Position numbers and translations under genes: made by a program. This document shows, piece after piece, positions 8,362-17,298 of a DNA stretch of 64,000 bases. The first letter of the stretch is position 1. Each line of letters opens with the position of its first letter. The notes under the pieces were generated by a model that was not told the DNA's origin, searched no databases, and saw only the letters and a list, made by a program, of their open reading frames with translations. Source of the stretch: Polyangiaceae bacterium (lineage in GTDB: Bacteria > Myxococcota_A > Polyangia > Polyangiales > Polyangiaceae); NCBI GenBank assembly GCA_025936115.1, contig JAICTZ010000005.1, positions 186,001 through 250,000 of the forward strand, given 5' to 3'.

Positions 8362-9237
8362 TCAGCGAATCTCGACCTCGACGCGCTGGCCGAGCCGGAG
8401 CGGCACGGGTTCGTCGAGTCGGATCTTCACGAGCAAGACGCGCGTATCGACCGGGCGTGAGGGGTCGAGCGGCTTCATTTGTCGCGCGACGACCTCGTCC
8501 GGGATTTCCTCGACGCTGCCGCGCCAGGTCGGCGCGTAGCCTTCGGCGCGCAGCGTCACCTTCGCGCCGAGCGCCACGCGGGCCGCGTCGAATTCGCCGA
8601 TTTCGGCTTGCACGCGCAGTCGCGTGAGATCCACGAGCGTGACGATCGGTGCGCCCGGGGACACGTAAGCGCCCGCCTCGACGAAGCGAGTCGTCACCGT
8701 GCCGGCGATGGGCGCGCGCACGGTCGCTTTGTCGACCTGCGCTTTGAGCCGCGCGGATGTCGCGAGCAGCGCCGCGCGGTGCCGAGTGGCGCTCTCCGCG
8801 TCGTGGCTGCTCTTGTCGTAGGCGGCGCGAGCGACCGCGTTTTGCGCGAAGAGCTGCTCGCTCCGGCTCCGCTCCTGCTCGAGGTAGGCGATGTCGGGGT
8901 CCGCTTCTTTCACGCGCGCCCACGCTTCGTTCAGCGCCGCGCGTTGCTCGACCACGTCGACTTCTGCGAGCACGTCGCCGCGCTCGACGCGGTCGCGCTC
9001 GTGCACGAGGAGCTTTACCAGTTTGCCGCCCGTCTCGGCTCCCAGCGTGACCTCGGCGTCCGGGTACGCCACGAGCCGGCCTTCGGCGAGCACCGCGCTC
9101 GTTTTCGCCTTCGGCGCGGCCCTGGCGGGCAGCGTCGCGCTCTTGGCCTGGTGCCACTCGTAGCTCGCGACCCCCAACGCGACGCCCACGAAAACCAACA
9201 CACTCGCCCGTGCTCTCAGCGTTTCGATGATGCTCAT
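8362..9237 (-). CDS. HlyD/DevB-type periplasmic adaptor of ABC exporter
   Basis: 291 aa with one N-terminal membrane anchor (residues about 10-27). The middle holds a biotinyl-lipoyl-like half motif (GGKLVKLLVHERDRVERGD), a coiled-coil hairpin, and the second half-motif IAGTVTTRFVEAGAYVSPGA, then a beta-barrel domain: the standard membrane-fusion-protein order. It is the last gene of the TetR-permease-ATPase-adaptor operon and would link the inner-membrane ABC unit to an outer-membrane channel. No TolC-like gene lies nearby, so the outer channel is probably encoded elsewhere. The cargo is unknown; DevBCA systems elsewhere export glycolipids. Confidence 0.85.
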   Translation of the reverse strand: MSIIETLRARASVLVFVGVALGVASYEWHQAKSATLPARAAPKAKTSAVLAEGRLVAYPDAEVTLGAETGGKLVKLLVHERDRVERGDVLAEVDVVEQRAALNEAWARVKEADPDIAYLEQERSRSEQLFAQNAVARAAYDKSSHDAESATRHRAALLATSARLKAQVDKATVRAPIAGTVTTRFVEAGAYVSPGAPIVTLVDLTRLRVQAEIGEFDAARVALGAKVTLRAEGYAPTWRGSVEEIPDEVVARQMKPLDPSRPVDTRVLLVKIRLDEPVPLRLGQRVEVEIR

Positions 9238-9267
9238 GCTGCCTCCGTGAATGCCCGTCGACGCCGC

Positions 9268-9939
9268 TCAGGCGGCGATGCGTCCGTCTGCGATACCCAC
9301 CACGCGATCCGCCACGTGACGCACGCGCGGGTCGTGCGTCACGATCAAGAGTGAGCGCTGCTCACGCCGCGCGAGCTCGCCGAAGAGCTCGAGCACCTGC
9401 GTCGCGACGCTCGCGTCGAGGTTCGCCGTTGGCTCGTCCGCCAAAATCACGGACGGCGACGCGACGAGCGCGCGTGCGATCGCGACGCGCTGCTTCTGCC
9501 CGCCCGACAGGTCACGCGGCAAGAAGCGCATGCGATCGGCCATGCCGACCCGCTCGAGCAGCTCTCGGGCCTGCGCTTTGGCCGCAGTGCCGTCGACACC
9601 CTTCAGGTTGAGCGCGTACTCGACGTTTTCCGCGGCCGTTAGCGCGGGGAACAGATTGAACTGCTGAAAGACGAACCCGATGTGCCGCCGCCGCACGGCT
9701 TGGCACGCCGACGGCCGCGCCTGATCCACCTTTTCGCCCGCGATCACGACGTGCCCGCTCGTCGCTGACAGCAAACAGCCGAGGATCGACAAGAAAGTCG
9801 TCTTGCCCGAGCCCGACGGACCCTCGAGCGCGACGACCTCACCCGCTTCCACGTGCAGGCTCGCGCCCTTGAGCACGGCCACGGTCTCGCGGCCTTCGCG
9901 AAAAGTTTTGGTCACGTCTTCGGCAACGACGGTGAACAT
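9268..9939 (-). CDS. ABC transporter ATP-binding protein (DevA/LolD/MacB type)
   Basis: 223 aa. Start ATG at 9939 gives the family N-terminus (MFTVVAEDVTKTFREG). Walker A is GPSGSGKT, the Q-loop lies in FVFQQFNLFPALT, the signature is LSGGQKQRVAIARAL, and Walker B is VILADEPTANLD, so all catalytic motifs are intact. The length is normal for this class of stand-alone ATPase. It sits between the permease and adaptor genes and should drive the mechanotransmission-type exporter they form. Confidence 0.92.
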   Translation of the reverse strand: MFTVVAEDVTKTFREGRETVAVLKGASLHVEAGEVVALEGPSGSGKTTFLSILGCLLSATSGHVVIAGEKVDQARPSACQAVRRRHIGFVFQQFNLFPALTAAENVEYALNLKGVDGTAAKAQARELLERVGMADRMRFLPRDLSGGQKQRVAIARALVASPSVILADEPTANLDASVATQVLELFGELARREQRSLLIVTHDPRVRHVADRVVGIADGRIAA

Positions 9940-9962
9940 GCTGATGCCTCCGGTTCCGAGCG

Positions 9963-11090
9963 TCAGGTGCGAAACACGAGCGCTGGATCGATGTTTTTGA
10001 CTTTGCGGAAGGACACGATCGCCGACAGCAGACAGAGCACGACCGTGCCCACGAAGACCACGGCCGTGAGCTCGGGGCGGATGATGAGCTTGAGGCCTGC
10101 GCCGGCGATGACCGGCTTCAAGAGCTCTGCCGGCACGTAGCCGAGCGCGAAGCCGACGACGGCGGCGATGGAGGCCTGCTGGCCCAGCATGCGGTAAATG
10201 TCGAGGTTCGAGCCGCCGATCGCCTTCACGGTGCCGAACTCCTTCAAGTGCTCCATCGTCGAGGTGTAGAGGGTTTGCGCCACGACCACGACGCCGACGA
10301 GGCAGCCGAGAAAGACCGTGAGGAACGCGTTGAAGCCGATGCCCGTATTGGCCACCCAGTAGTCGCGCGAGCGCTCGGCCCACGCCTTGGCGGTGTAAAC
10401 GTCGTTGTACGGCAAGCGGCGCTCGAGCTCGGCTTTCACGGCCGCGGGGTCGGCGTCCGGCGCGAGCTTGACGACGATGTACGACGTCTTGCCCGACAGC
10501 AGGTCGGGTTGGAGCTCCTGGGCGCGATGGAAATCCATGAACGCGAGCGGCGTCGTCGTGAAGCTCTTGGCGCCGCGAGTCTTGCCGACCACGCGAAAGC
10601 GGTGACCGTTCACTTCGCGGTAGTCACCGACCTCGAAGGGCCCGAAGCGCTTGCTCGCCGACTCGTCGAACGCGACGAACGAGCCGCTCTCGAGGCCGTC
10701 GAGTGAGCCGGCCTCGAGCTCCCACGGCACGCCCCAGCGGCTGAAGTCCTGCATGGCGTACACGATGGTCGTCTCTTCGGCGCCCGTCGGCAGCGCGACC
10801 TGCATGAACGACAGGATCAGATTGTCGGCGCGCGAAATGCCCGGGACCGAGCGCGCACGGTACAGGTTGGAATCGGGGAACTGATGGACGAAGTCGAGGT
10901 TCGGCGAGTTCTTGGAGGTGATCCAGAGATCGGCGCCGAGCTTTTCGATCGTGATGGTCGAGTTGTCGAGCAGGCCCACGAAGAGTCCGCCCTGCACGAG
11001 CACGAGCGTCACGGCGAACGCGACGCCCGAGACGGTGATGAGGAAGCGCACCTTGTCGAAGAGCAGAGTCTTGAGCCCGAGGTCCACCAT
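9963..11090 (-). CDS. DevC/FtsX-type ABC exporter permease
   Basis: 375 aa. I chose ATG 11090 (MVDLGLKTLLFDKVRF), since GAAGGAAG in the 3' end of the TetR gene is well placed for it and the TetR stop is only two bases upstream, implying translational coupling. One N-terminal helix, a large extracytoplasmic domain (about residues 45-240) with LGADLWI, and three C-terminal helices form the MacB/DevC architecture. The closing FRKVKNIDPALVFR is typical of the family. Partner of the ATPase and adaptor downstream. Confidence 0.88.
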   Translation of the reverse strand: MVDLGLKTLLFDKVRFLITVSGVAFAVTLVLVQGGLFVGLLDNSTITIEKLGADLWITSKNSPNLDFVHQFPDSNLYRARSVPGISRADNLILSFMQVALPTGAEETTIVYAMQDFSRWGVPWELEAGSLDGLESGSFVAFDESASKRFGPFEVGDYREVNGHRFRVVGKTRGAKSFTTTPLAFMDFHRAQELQPDLLSGKTSYIVVKLAPDADPAAVKAELERRLPYNDVYTAKAWAERSRDYWVANTGIGFNAFLTVFLGCLVGVVVVAQTLYTSTMEHLKEFGTVKAIGGSNLDIYRMLGQQASIAAVVGFALGYVPAELLKPVIAGAGLKLIIRPELTAVVFVGTVVLCLLSAIVSFRKVKNIDPALVFRT

Positions 11091-11092
11091 GG

Positions 11093-11818
11093 TCACGCTT
11101 CCTTCTTGGTTGCGGGTAGTGCCAGGCCGAGTCCCCACGCCTTGCCAGCGTCCTCGGCAAGCACCTGGCGCAGGCGCCGGATGGCATCGTCGGGATCACG
11201 TGACAGCGAGCGCGCGACGGCCTCGAGCGCGGCCGCGAAGCGTTCGCCCCGAGGCCTGAAATCGAGCCAGGGTCCGGTGTTGGCCAGCGTGAGCTCGAGC
11301 GCCGCCGCGCCGTGCACGATGGCCCATGCCGTCTGCGCGGCGAGGTCGACATCCTCGAGCTCCGGGCGCAAGAGATCTGCACGCAGGAGGTCGGCTGTGA
11401 GCGCGCGCAAGAAGACGTAGGCGTTCTGGGTCGGGTCGTCGCGCTCCTGCTCGTTCGGCGGGACGGGCGGCAGGCCGCCCATGAACATCACGCGGTAGTG
11501 CTGAGGGTGGCGCACGGCGAAGTCCAGGTAGACGAGGCCGACGCGCGCGAAGCGCTCGTAGGGTCCGCTGCTGCTCGCCGCCGCTTCGATGAAGAGCGCA
11601 GCGAGCGCGTTGAAATCGTTACGGCAGAGCTCGCGCACGAGCTCTTCTTTGTCGACGAAGTGTTTGTAGAGGGCCGTCGCCGAATACTCGATGCGCTTGG
11701 CGATCTCGCGCATCGTCACCGCCTCGTAGCCGCGCTCGGCGAAGAGCTCGCGAGCTGCGTCGAGGATCTTCTGACGAAGCTCCTTCCGTTCGCGTTCGCG
11801 CCGTTCGGCAATGCCCAT
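11093..11818 (-). CDS. TetR/AcrR-family regulator of the exporter operon
   Basis: 241 aa. Residues about 10-57 are the TetR helix-turn-helix domain (ILDAARELFAERGYEAVTMR... SATALYKHF). The C-terminal domain, with YLDFAVRHPQHYRVMF, resembles the WHG-type ligand-binding domain found in many TetR repressors. It is the first gene of its operon, so it probably controls its own expression together with the exporter in response to a small molecule. Ligand unknown. Confidence 0.88.
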   Translation of the reverse strand: MGIAERRERERKELRQKILDAARELFAERGYEAVTMREIAKRIEYSATALYKHFVDKEELVRELCRNDFNALAALFIEAAASSSGPYERFARVGLVYLDFAVRHPQHYRVMFMGGLPPVPPNEQERDDPTQNAYVFLRALTADLLRADLLRPELEDVDLAAQTAWAIVHGAAALELTLANTGPWLDFRPRGERFAAALEAVARSLSRDPDDAIRRLRQVLAEDAGKAWGLGLALPATKKEA

Positions 11819-11844
11819 CGTTCACCCGCGCCAGGAACTCCGTG

Positions 11845-11873
11845 AACTTAGAGAACAACGTTAACTATGTCAA
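11845..11873 (-). promoter_or_regulatory. Sigma-70-like promoter of tetR-exporter operon
   Basis: On the minus strand TTGACA (11873-11868) is separated by exactly 17 bases from TAAGTT (11850-11845), about 27 bases before the TetR start. The spacer contains GTTAAC and AACGTT palindromes, reasonable targets for the TetR protein itself. Confidence 0.55.
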
Positions 11874-11930
11874 CGGTGTTTCGGACAATGTGGAAATTTA
11901 TAATAATAACGATAGGTTATAGCTAGCCGC

Positions 11931-11954
11931 AGCCCGGGGAATGAAACCCGGGCT
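11931..11954. terminator. Hairpin between the tetR promoter and yjgA
   Basis: AGCCCGGG (11931-11938), eight-base loop, CCCGGGCT (11947-11954): a perfect 8-bp stem. There is no T-run on either side, so intrinsic termination of the leftward yjgA transcript is only possible, not shown. Confidence 0.35.
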
Positions 11955-12028
11955 CGGAATACGGCTGTCGTTGCAGCGCCTGCGTCTGCCGCGTCGCCGA
12001 GCCAGCGACCCTGCAAAGCGGGCGAGAA

Positions 12029-12607
12029 CTACGCTCGGCCGGTGCGCGAGCTGCGCAAGAAGCCGCGGATCGCGTCGGCGAGCTTGCGTTCCGCCTTCAC
12101 GCGCCGCTCGTGCGTGCTGCGATCGACGCGGTGGATGAGATCCTTCAAGCGAGCGCGGTCGGCCCGCGGGAACTCGGCGAGAAACGCGTCGAGTCCCATG
12201 AATCCTTCACCGAGCAGGCGCGCCACCCACTTCGCTTCGACGCCGGCAAGCTCGGCTTCGGCGCCGGTCGCTGCCGCGGGCAACGTGCCGTGCTCGAGCA
12301 GGTGACGCACACGCTCGGAGATGACATCCCAGTCGATATTGCGCAGCGCGATGCGAACGAGGCGGAGCTGGCGCTGGCGAGCGGGCGGGCTCTTGATCGC
12401 CTGCGCCCCCGTCACCGCGTCGAGCACGGACTCCGGCAGTTCGAGCAGCGCGAGCTGACGGCGGCTGAGGCTCGCGAGATCCTGTGTCAGCCGAGCGAGG
12501 GTCTCTTCGACGACCCGGTTGGCGCGCCGGAGATCGCCGCGCGACGTGAGATCCTCCGCCTCTTCGAGAGTAGCGTCTTCGCGGGGAGCTCTGGGGCGGG
12601 GCGGCAT
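12029..12607 (-). CDS. yjgA: DUF615 / YjgA family ribosome-associated protein
   Basis: 192 aa. The ATG at 12607 has a near-perfect ribosome binding site (AGGAGG, four to five bases away). The sequence follows the DUF615 pattern: charged N-terminus, LTQDLASLSRRQLALLELPE, SPPARQRQLRLVRIALRNID, and a C-terminal EFPRADRARLKDLIHRV. In Escherichia coli YjgA (DarP) associates with late 50S ribosomal precursors. This copy has a slightly unusual Ala-rich insertion (PAAATGAEAELAG) before the last helices. Cytosolic. Confidence 0.78.
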   Translation of the reverse strand: MPPRPRAPREDATLEEAEDLTSRGDLRRANRVVEETLARLTQDLASLSRRQLALLELPESVLDAVTGAQAIKSPPARQRQLRLVRIALRNIDWDVISERVRHLLEHGTLPAAATGAEAELAGVEAKWVARLLGEGFMGLDAFLAEFPRADRARLKDLIHRVDRSTHERRVKAERKLADAIRGFLRSSRTGRA

Positions 12608-12728
12608 GCCACCTCCTCTAGACCACGCACGAGCGCATGACTACCTCGCCCGACGGTCGACTCGCGGACCGCCGGGCAAGCTCGTTTTGGAGGCGTTTTC
12701 GCTGGGATCCGACCTCAGCGAATCAGCA

Positions 12729-14555
12729 TCACCAGTTGACGGCGTCGACGTAGGCGGTGCCCGTCCAGGTCGAGCTCGTCGCGAATTGGACGCCGAGCTC
12801 GGCGAGGGGCGCGGCGTTTGCCGGAACACTGACGGTGATGGTGTTCCAGGCGTTGGTAGTCAGGCTCGATGCCGTCTTGTAATTGCCCGTCCAGGTCCAA
12901 TTGCCGGACGCGCCTTGAAGCACGTACGGTTGGAGCGCGCTGATCGCGCTGCCGCTCGGGATCCAGACGTGGAACGTGACGGTTGCGCCCGCGGGTGCCG
13001 AGGGTGAGCTCACGCGCACGTATTGACTGCCGGCCGGGCCGTTGAAGCTCGCCGCGAGTGAATGCGTGCCCGCGAAAGCGCGCGTCGTCGAGCTCGCGAC
13101 GCCCGTGATCATGCCGCCGCTCGTCGCCCACGACTGGGTGCCGCTCTCGAAGTTGTAGCGTGACGTATCGCCCGACCCGCCGCTACCCGAGGTGCCGCCC
13201 GTACCCGACGTGCCACCCGAGCCGCCCGTACCCGAGGTGCCGCCTGTACCTCCGGTGCCACCCGTACCTCCGGTGCCACCCGAGCCGCTCCCGGTCGCGA
13301 GCGGCAAGCCGCCCGCGTTGAGAAACGCGCCCGCGCGGCTCTTCATGAACAGTTGTCCGTCGCTGTATTTGTCGTTGCCGTACGAGCTCTGCCCGCTCGC
13401 GCCCGCTCCGAAGAGCAGCGCGATGACGCCCACGTCCGCGAATTTCTGCAGGTGCGCCGTGCCGCTGCTGAAAAAGTATTCGGGACGATTGTCCTTGTAG
13501 CCTTGGCCGGGACTGCCGTTGTTGTAGACGTTCAGGCTCGCGGAGTTGCCGATGGGGATTTGCCAGAGCACCCAGCGCTTGTTCGCTTCGACGTTCCAGA
13601 GCCTGAGCCACTCGGCGTAGCGGTTGAAGCTCTTCGACGAAATCGAGGCCGAATCGCTGGCGTCCCACCAGCGATCTTGGCCTTGCGTGAGCCGGTAGTA
13701 ATCGGAGTCACGATCGAGCGGATCGCCCACGAGCACGTCGAAGGTCGAGCCGGTCACGTTGCTCGCGACGCCCAAGGGGGCGAGGAAGTTATAGACCTTG
13801 TCGACCTCGGGGCCGAGCGCGTCGGTCACGTTGAAGTAGGAGATGTCCTTGCCCGAAGCCCAACTCGAAATGTGGACGCCGAGCACGACCTTGCTCGCGC
13901 CGACCGACTTCCTGAGCTGCAAGAACGCGAGGCCCCAGCCGGCGACGGTGTTCGGCAAACCCTGGAGCTCCGCCATGCCCGTGTCCTCGATGGCGGCGTA
14001 GGTATTCGGATTGCTCGAAGTCTGTTGTTGCAAAAAGCCGAAGCCGTCGCCTTCGAGCAGGACGACGAAGGGCTTGCCGAAGTCCTTGGCTCGCTGCATC
14101 AAGAGCTTGAAATCCCCGAAATACGAGGCCATGGTCGTCGCGTTCTGGACCTTGCTCAAGAACGCCGACTCGCCGCCACCGGCTTCGCCGTTGATTTGGT
14201 AATACTGAGCGACAGGTAGGTAGTGCTGGGTGTCGCACTCGCGCATGTAGGAGAGTGCCCAGGAGCCGTCGCGCGAGCCATAACCCCAGTTGTTGACCCA
14301 GCCTTTGGTGAAGTACTGGTAGCGGTAATCCCAGGCCGCGCCGCTCGTTTTCATCCAGGTGCCACCGGGTCCTTCGAATAGCCCGACGCCGAGCCGCGCT
14401 GGGAGGCCCGCTGGGAGCACACCATGCGCGTTGCTGCCGGCGAGCGCTTCACCGACCGAGCTCACCTGCTCGCTGCCGCTCCCCTCGGCCGCGCCGCAGC
14501 CTGCGCCGAGGACCAACAAACAACCGGCCACCCAATGAACGAGCTTCGTCTGCAT
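12729..14555 (-). CDS. Secreted lipoprotein with glycosidase-like and carbohydrate-binding-like domains
   Basis: 608 aa from ATG 14555, which is preceded by AAAGGG and opens a signal peptide ending LVLGAGC. Residues about 45-410 form a domain with many Trp and Tyr residues and TIM-barrel-like strand spacing (LLEGDGFGFLQ, VLGVHISSW, VLWQIPIG). Then comes a Gly/Thr/Ser linker (about residues 425-465) and a C-terminal beta-sandwich starting YNFESGTQSWATSGG, which resembles carbohydrate-binding modules. Likely an outer-membrane-anchored polysaccharide-acting protein. The exact family of the N-terminal domain was not recognised and catalytic residues cannot be named. Confidence 0.65.
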   Translation of the reverse strand: MQTKLVHWVAGCLLVLGAGCGAAEGSGSEQVSSVGEALAGSNAHGVLPAGLPARLGVGLFEGPGGTWMKTSGAAWDYRYQYFTKGWVNNWGYGSRDGSWALSYMRECDTQHYLPVAQYYQINGEAGGGESAFLSKVQNATTMASYFGDFKLLMQRAKDFGKPFVVLLEGDGFGFLQQQTSSNPNTYAAIEDTGMAELQGLPNTVAGWGLAFLQLRKSVGASKVVLGVHISSWASGKDISYFNVTDALGPEVDKVYNFLAPLGVASNVTGSTFDVLVGDPLDRDSDYYRLTQGQDRWWDASDSASISSKSFNRYAEWLRLWNVEANKRWVLWQIPIGNSASLNVYNNGSPGQGYKDNRPEYFFSSGTAHLQKFADVGVIALLFGAGASGQSSYGNDKYSDGQLFMKSRAGAFLNAGGLPLATGSGSGGTGGTGGTGGTGGTSGTGGSGGTSGTGGTSGSGGSGDTSRYNFESGTQSWATSGGMITGVASSTTRAFAGTHSLAASFNGPAGSQYVRVSSPSAPAGATVTFHVWIPSGSAISALQPYVLQGASGNWTWTGNYKTASSLTTNAWNTITVSVPANAAPLAELGVQFATSSTWTGTAYVDAVNW

Positions 14556-14845
14556 GCTTACCCTTTCGCTTCCCGCCTCAACGCGACGTTCGGCCGCGCC
14601 GTCGACGAACGAGGCAGGGTTCGTCATCTCGTCGAGGTCGGCCACGACGCGGTGCGGCGCGGCGAGTACCGCGATTCCGTCGGGAGCGCTCAGCGCTGCA
14701 CGGTGCACGCGCTGAGCGCGCATATATCGACGCTCGATACACGTGAGTCGTCCGTTTGGGGCTTTTTACCCCCGTGCTGCTGCTGTTTTACAGAGTCGAT
14801 GTGCCGTCGATTTCGGCGCCGGCAGCCGTCACGTTCGCGTGCAGA

Positions 14846-15649
14846 TCACCGCGTGCAGTCTTGATACGCCGTCGCCTCCGCCTCGCAAGCGGGCGAGTCG
14901 CCGGACGAACAGTCTGGCAGGGCAGCCAGACACGACAAGCGCGCCCGGTACTGGTCTCTGCAGCTCGGGAAGAGCTCGCCCGAGGCGACGCAGCTGACGG
15001 CGCAGTCGCTCACGTCGGTAGCATCCACCCCGCAGGCGTCGTTCCGGGCCGTGCAGTAGTCCGCGCAGGCGTCGTAAAGCGTCGAGAGCATGGCGGCGCT
15101 CTTGGCGAGGTCCAAGTTGACGCCGGGGTCGACGCCCTCGAGCAGCCCACCGTGGACCCACGTCGCAGGGTAGAGCTTGGCGTGCACCTCGCGAGTGTTC
15201 ACGGTCACCGGTGCATCGTACGCAAGCGCGCTCACCACGTAGGCCGGGAAGTCGGCGCTCGTGGGCAGGGAAATCGACTCGCCGGCGGCATCGCACGACG
15301 AATGGAAGACCCGCACGAGCGTCGGGACGGAGATGGCATATCCGAAGACGCCGAGGCTGTCCCGATTGGCGTGGACGCCGATGGCTTGTCCGGATTCCGA
15401 GTAGGTCGGAGCGACAGCGTCAGGTGGCGTCGGCAGCGCGAAGGACGCGGGAGTGTCGCAGCCCTCGAGGATGAGCCGTGCATCGGCGTCGAGCGGGGCC
15501 GGGAGATCGAATTGGGCGTAGGTGCCGTCGGTCTCCCCCATCAATACGTCGCCGCCCGTCTCGAGCTGGATGCTTTTGACGCACGTAGTATTGAAGAAGC
15601 ACTTTTTGACTGCCGCGAGCTCCCACGTGCCGCTATGGCAACGCCGCAA
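14846..15649 (-). CDS. Cys-rich hypothetical protein without visible signal peptide
   Basis: 267 aa from a TTG at 15649; a TGA lies three codons upstream in frame, so no longer start exists. The C-terminal 70 residues carry nine cysteines in a spacing typical of secreted myxobacterial proteins (ADYCTARNDACG... CAVSCVASGELFPSC). The first 200 residues look like one or two beta-rich domains. A disulphide-rich protein with no export signal is odd: the 5' end may be lost, or the protein begins inside an older domain. Function unknown. Confidence 0.5.
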   Translation of the reverse strand: MRRCHSGTWELAAVKKCFFNTTCVKSIQLETGGDVLMGETDGTYAQFDLPAPLDADARLILEGCDTPASFALPTPPDAVAPTYSESGQAIGVHANRDSLGVFGYAISVPTLVRVFHSSCDAAGESISLPTSADFPAYVVSALAYDAPVTVNTREVHAKLYPATWVHGGLLEGVDPGVNLDLAKSAAMLSTLYDACADYCTARNDACGVDATDVSDCAVSCVASGELFPSCRDQYRARLSCLAALPDCSSGDSPACEAEATAYQDCTR

Positions 15650-15761
15650 GCTGTCGTATCACCCGCATGGGCGCCCTACAGCAAGGCGCGTACCCGCACG
15701 CGCGGCGCGATAAGCCCGCGTAACTACGCGCGGGAACGACGGCAAGTGTCGCTACTGAGCG

Positions 15762-16232
15762 TCACTGTGCGGCCGCCGCCCAGGCGCGCTCTTCCGCGGA
15801 GGGCAAGAGCAGTCGCTTCCAAGCGGTGCCGGGAGAGACGCGACGGCCGAAGGCGCGCCGTCCGCGCGGTCGCCCGGCTCGGTGACGGCGCACGGCGAGC
15901 AGGTGATCCAAGTGTTCGGCGAGCGTCAGCCGGTCAACCGCGCTTGCCTCCACGACCTCGAAGGCTTCACGGGAGCCGACTGCACGGACCGGACGGACGG
16001 TGACGTGGACCGGCGTGGTCGCGCCGGGCACGAATAGGTCAAGCTCGAACCGCTGCGTCACCCGGAAATCCACGGGGTGGCGGCGCCCGACGACCTCGAG
16101 CACCACGCCCGTCGCCGACAACTCGACCGCGCGCGCGTAGATACTCCGCTCCCGGTTACGGAGCAGCGCCCAGCACCTCGCCGGAAGCCGCAAGCCGCGT
16201 CGGCGCTCAGTCGTAGATGCTAAGTGTTGCAT
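15762..16232 (-). CDS. PilZ-like domain protein
   Basis: 156 aa from ATG 16232. The arginine cluster ERRRGLRL and, about 25 residues later, VELSATGV match the two c-di-GMP-binding motifs of PilZ domains (RxxxR and D/NxSxxG), with Asp replaced by Glu in the second. The beta-barrel region ends near LAEHLDHLL, followed by a basic Arg-rich tail of about 40 residues. Probably a cytosolic c-di-GMP effector. Convergent to none; it lies just downstream of the exonuclease gene on the same strand. Confidence 0.6.
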   Translation of the reverse strand: MQHLASTTERRRGLRLPARCWALLRNRERSIYARAVELSATGVVLEVVGRRHPVDFRVTQRFELDLFVPGATTPVHVTVRPVRAVGSREAFEVVEASAVDRLTLAEHLDHLLAVRRHRAGRPRGRRAFGRRVSPGTAWKRLLLPSAEERAWAAAAQ

Positions 16233-16365
16233 GCCTGACGGTATGCAGATCCCGCGCCGGCGGTCGTCCAGGCCAGAGCGGGCATTTGCGGCCGGCGAGT
16301 CGAGACACGAAGTCCCAAAACGCACGATCGCCACGCCGCCGTCGCCATTCGGGAGCAGCTCGCGT

Positions 16366-17280
16366 TCAGGGTCCGGGGTAGCTGAGCGAGTCGAGTCGCG
16401 CGACGAGGCTCTTGAATTCGAGTTCGGTGAAGAAGCGCTCGAGTCGCGCGCGCGCCGATGACGTGAGCGGCGCCGCCATCGGGCCATCGGCGAGCGGCAC
16501 GTCGCGTCGCAACGTCGCGAGCTCTTCGTTGAGCAGCGCCTGCTCGCGATACCGGTTCAGTGTTTCACGGAGCTTCGGTGCCTCGATGCGGTCGAGGTTT
16601 TCGAGCAGCCCGGCGATACTGCCGTGCTCGGCCACGAGCTTTGCCGCCGTGCGCGCTCCGATTCCCGGCACACCGGGCAGATTGTCCGAGGTGTCCCCCA
16701 CGAGCGCGACGTAACTTGGCAGCCTGGAAGCGGGTAGCTCGAAGCGAGCCTCGATCGCGGGTTGGTCGAACAGCACGGGCGCTTGCTGGCGCGCTCCGAC
16801 GAAGAGCACGTTCGTGCGTGGGCCGACGAGCTGCAAGAGGTCGCGATCGCCGCTCACGACCACCGAACGCTGCTCCTCGCGCTCCAAGCGGTGACACAAG
16901 GTCGCGAGCACGTCGTCGGCCTCGAACCCGGGCACACAAAAGAGTGGCGCCTCGAACGCGCCGAGCAGCTCTGGCAGGCGCTCGATTTGGCGCGAGAGCG
17001 CGGACGGCGCGCGCGGGCGGCCGGCTTTGTAGCCCGCGTAGCGTTCGGCGCGGAAAGTTCGAGTTTTGGCGTCGAGCGCGAAGGCCAGGCGCGCGGGACG
17101 TTGCTCGCGAAGCACGCGAATGACGACGGAACACAAGCCGTAGAGCGCCGAGGTGGGCTCGCCGGCCTTGGTCGTGAGCGGCGGCAGCGCGTGAAAGGCA
17201 CGAAAAAGCAGTGAGTAGCTGTCGAACAGCGCCGCGTCGGGCGGGTCGGAGGAGGGCTTGGGGGTTTTCGCGCGCGGCAT
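16366..17280 (-). CDS. 5'-3' exonuclease (DNA polymerase I N-terminal type, flap nuclease family)
   Basis: 304 aa, the normal size for a stand-alone PolA-like 5'-3' exonuclease. Motifs seen are FDSYSLLFRAFHALPPLTT near the N-terminus, FEADDVLATL, VVSGDRDLLQLV with acidic metal ligands, and GDTSDNLPGVPGIGARTAAKL, the helix-hairpin-helix DNA-binding part. There is no polymerase domain. Likely removes RNA primers or flaps. Its start is only 18 bases from the divergent methyltransferase gene start. Confidence 0.88.
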   Translation of the reverse strand: MPRAKTPKPSSDPPDAALFDSYSLLFRAFHALPPLTTKAGEPTSALYGLCSVVIRVLREQRPARLAFALDAKTRTFRAERYAGYKAGRPRAPSALSRQIERLPELLGAFEAPLFCVPGFEADDVLATLCHRLEREEQRSVVVSGDRDLLQLVGPRTNVLFVGARQQAPVLFDQPAIEARFELPASRLPSYVALVGDTSDNLPGVPGIGARTAAKLVAEHGSIAGLLENLDRIEAPKLRETLNRYREQALLNEELATLRRDVPLADGPMAAPLTSSARARLERFFTELEFKSLVARLDSLSYPGP

Positions 17281-17298
17281 GGTTCGGCTTCAGCGAGT

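Noticed and set aside
13190..13300. Tandem-like repeats in the Gly/Thr linker of the carbohydrate-active lipoprotein
   Set aside because: They are coding repeats for a GGTGG-type linker, not a CRISPR array or non-coding satellite.
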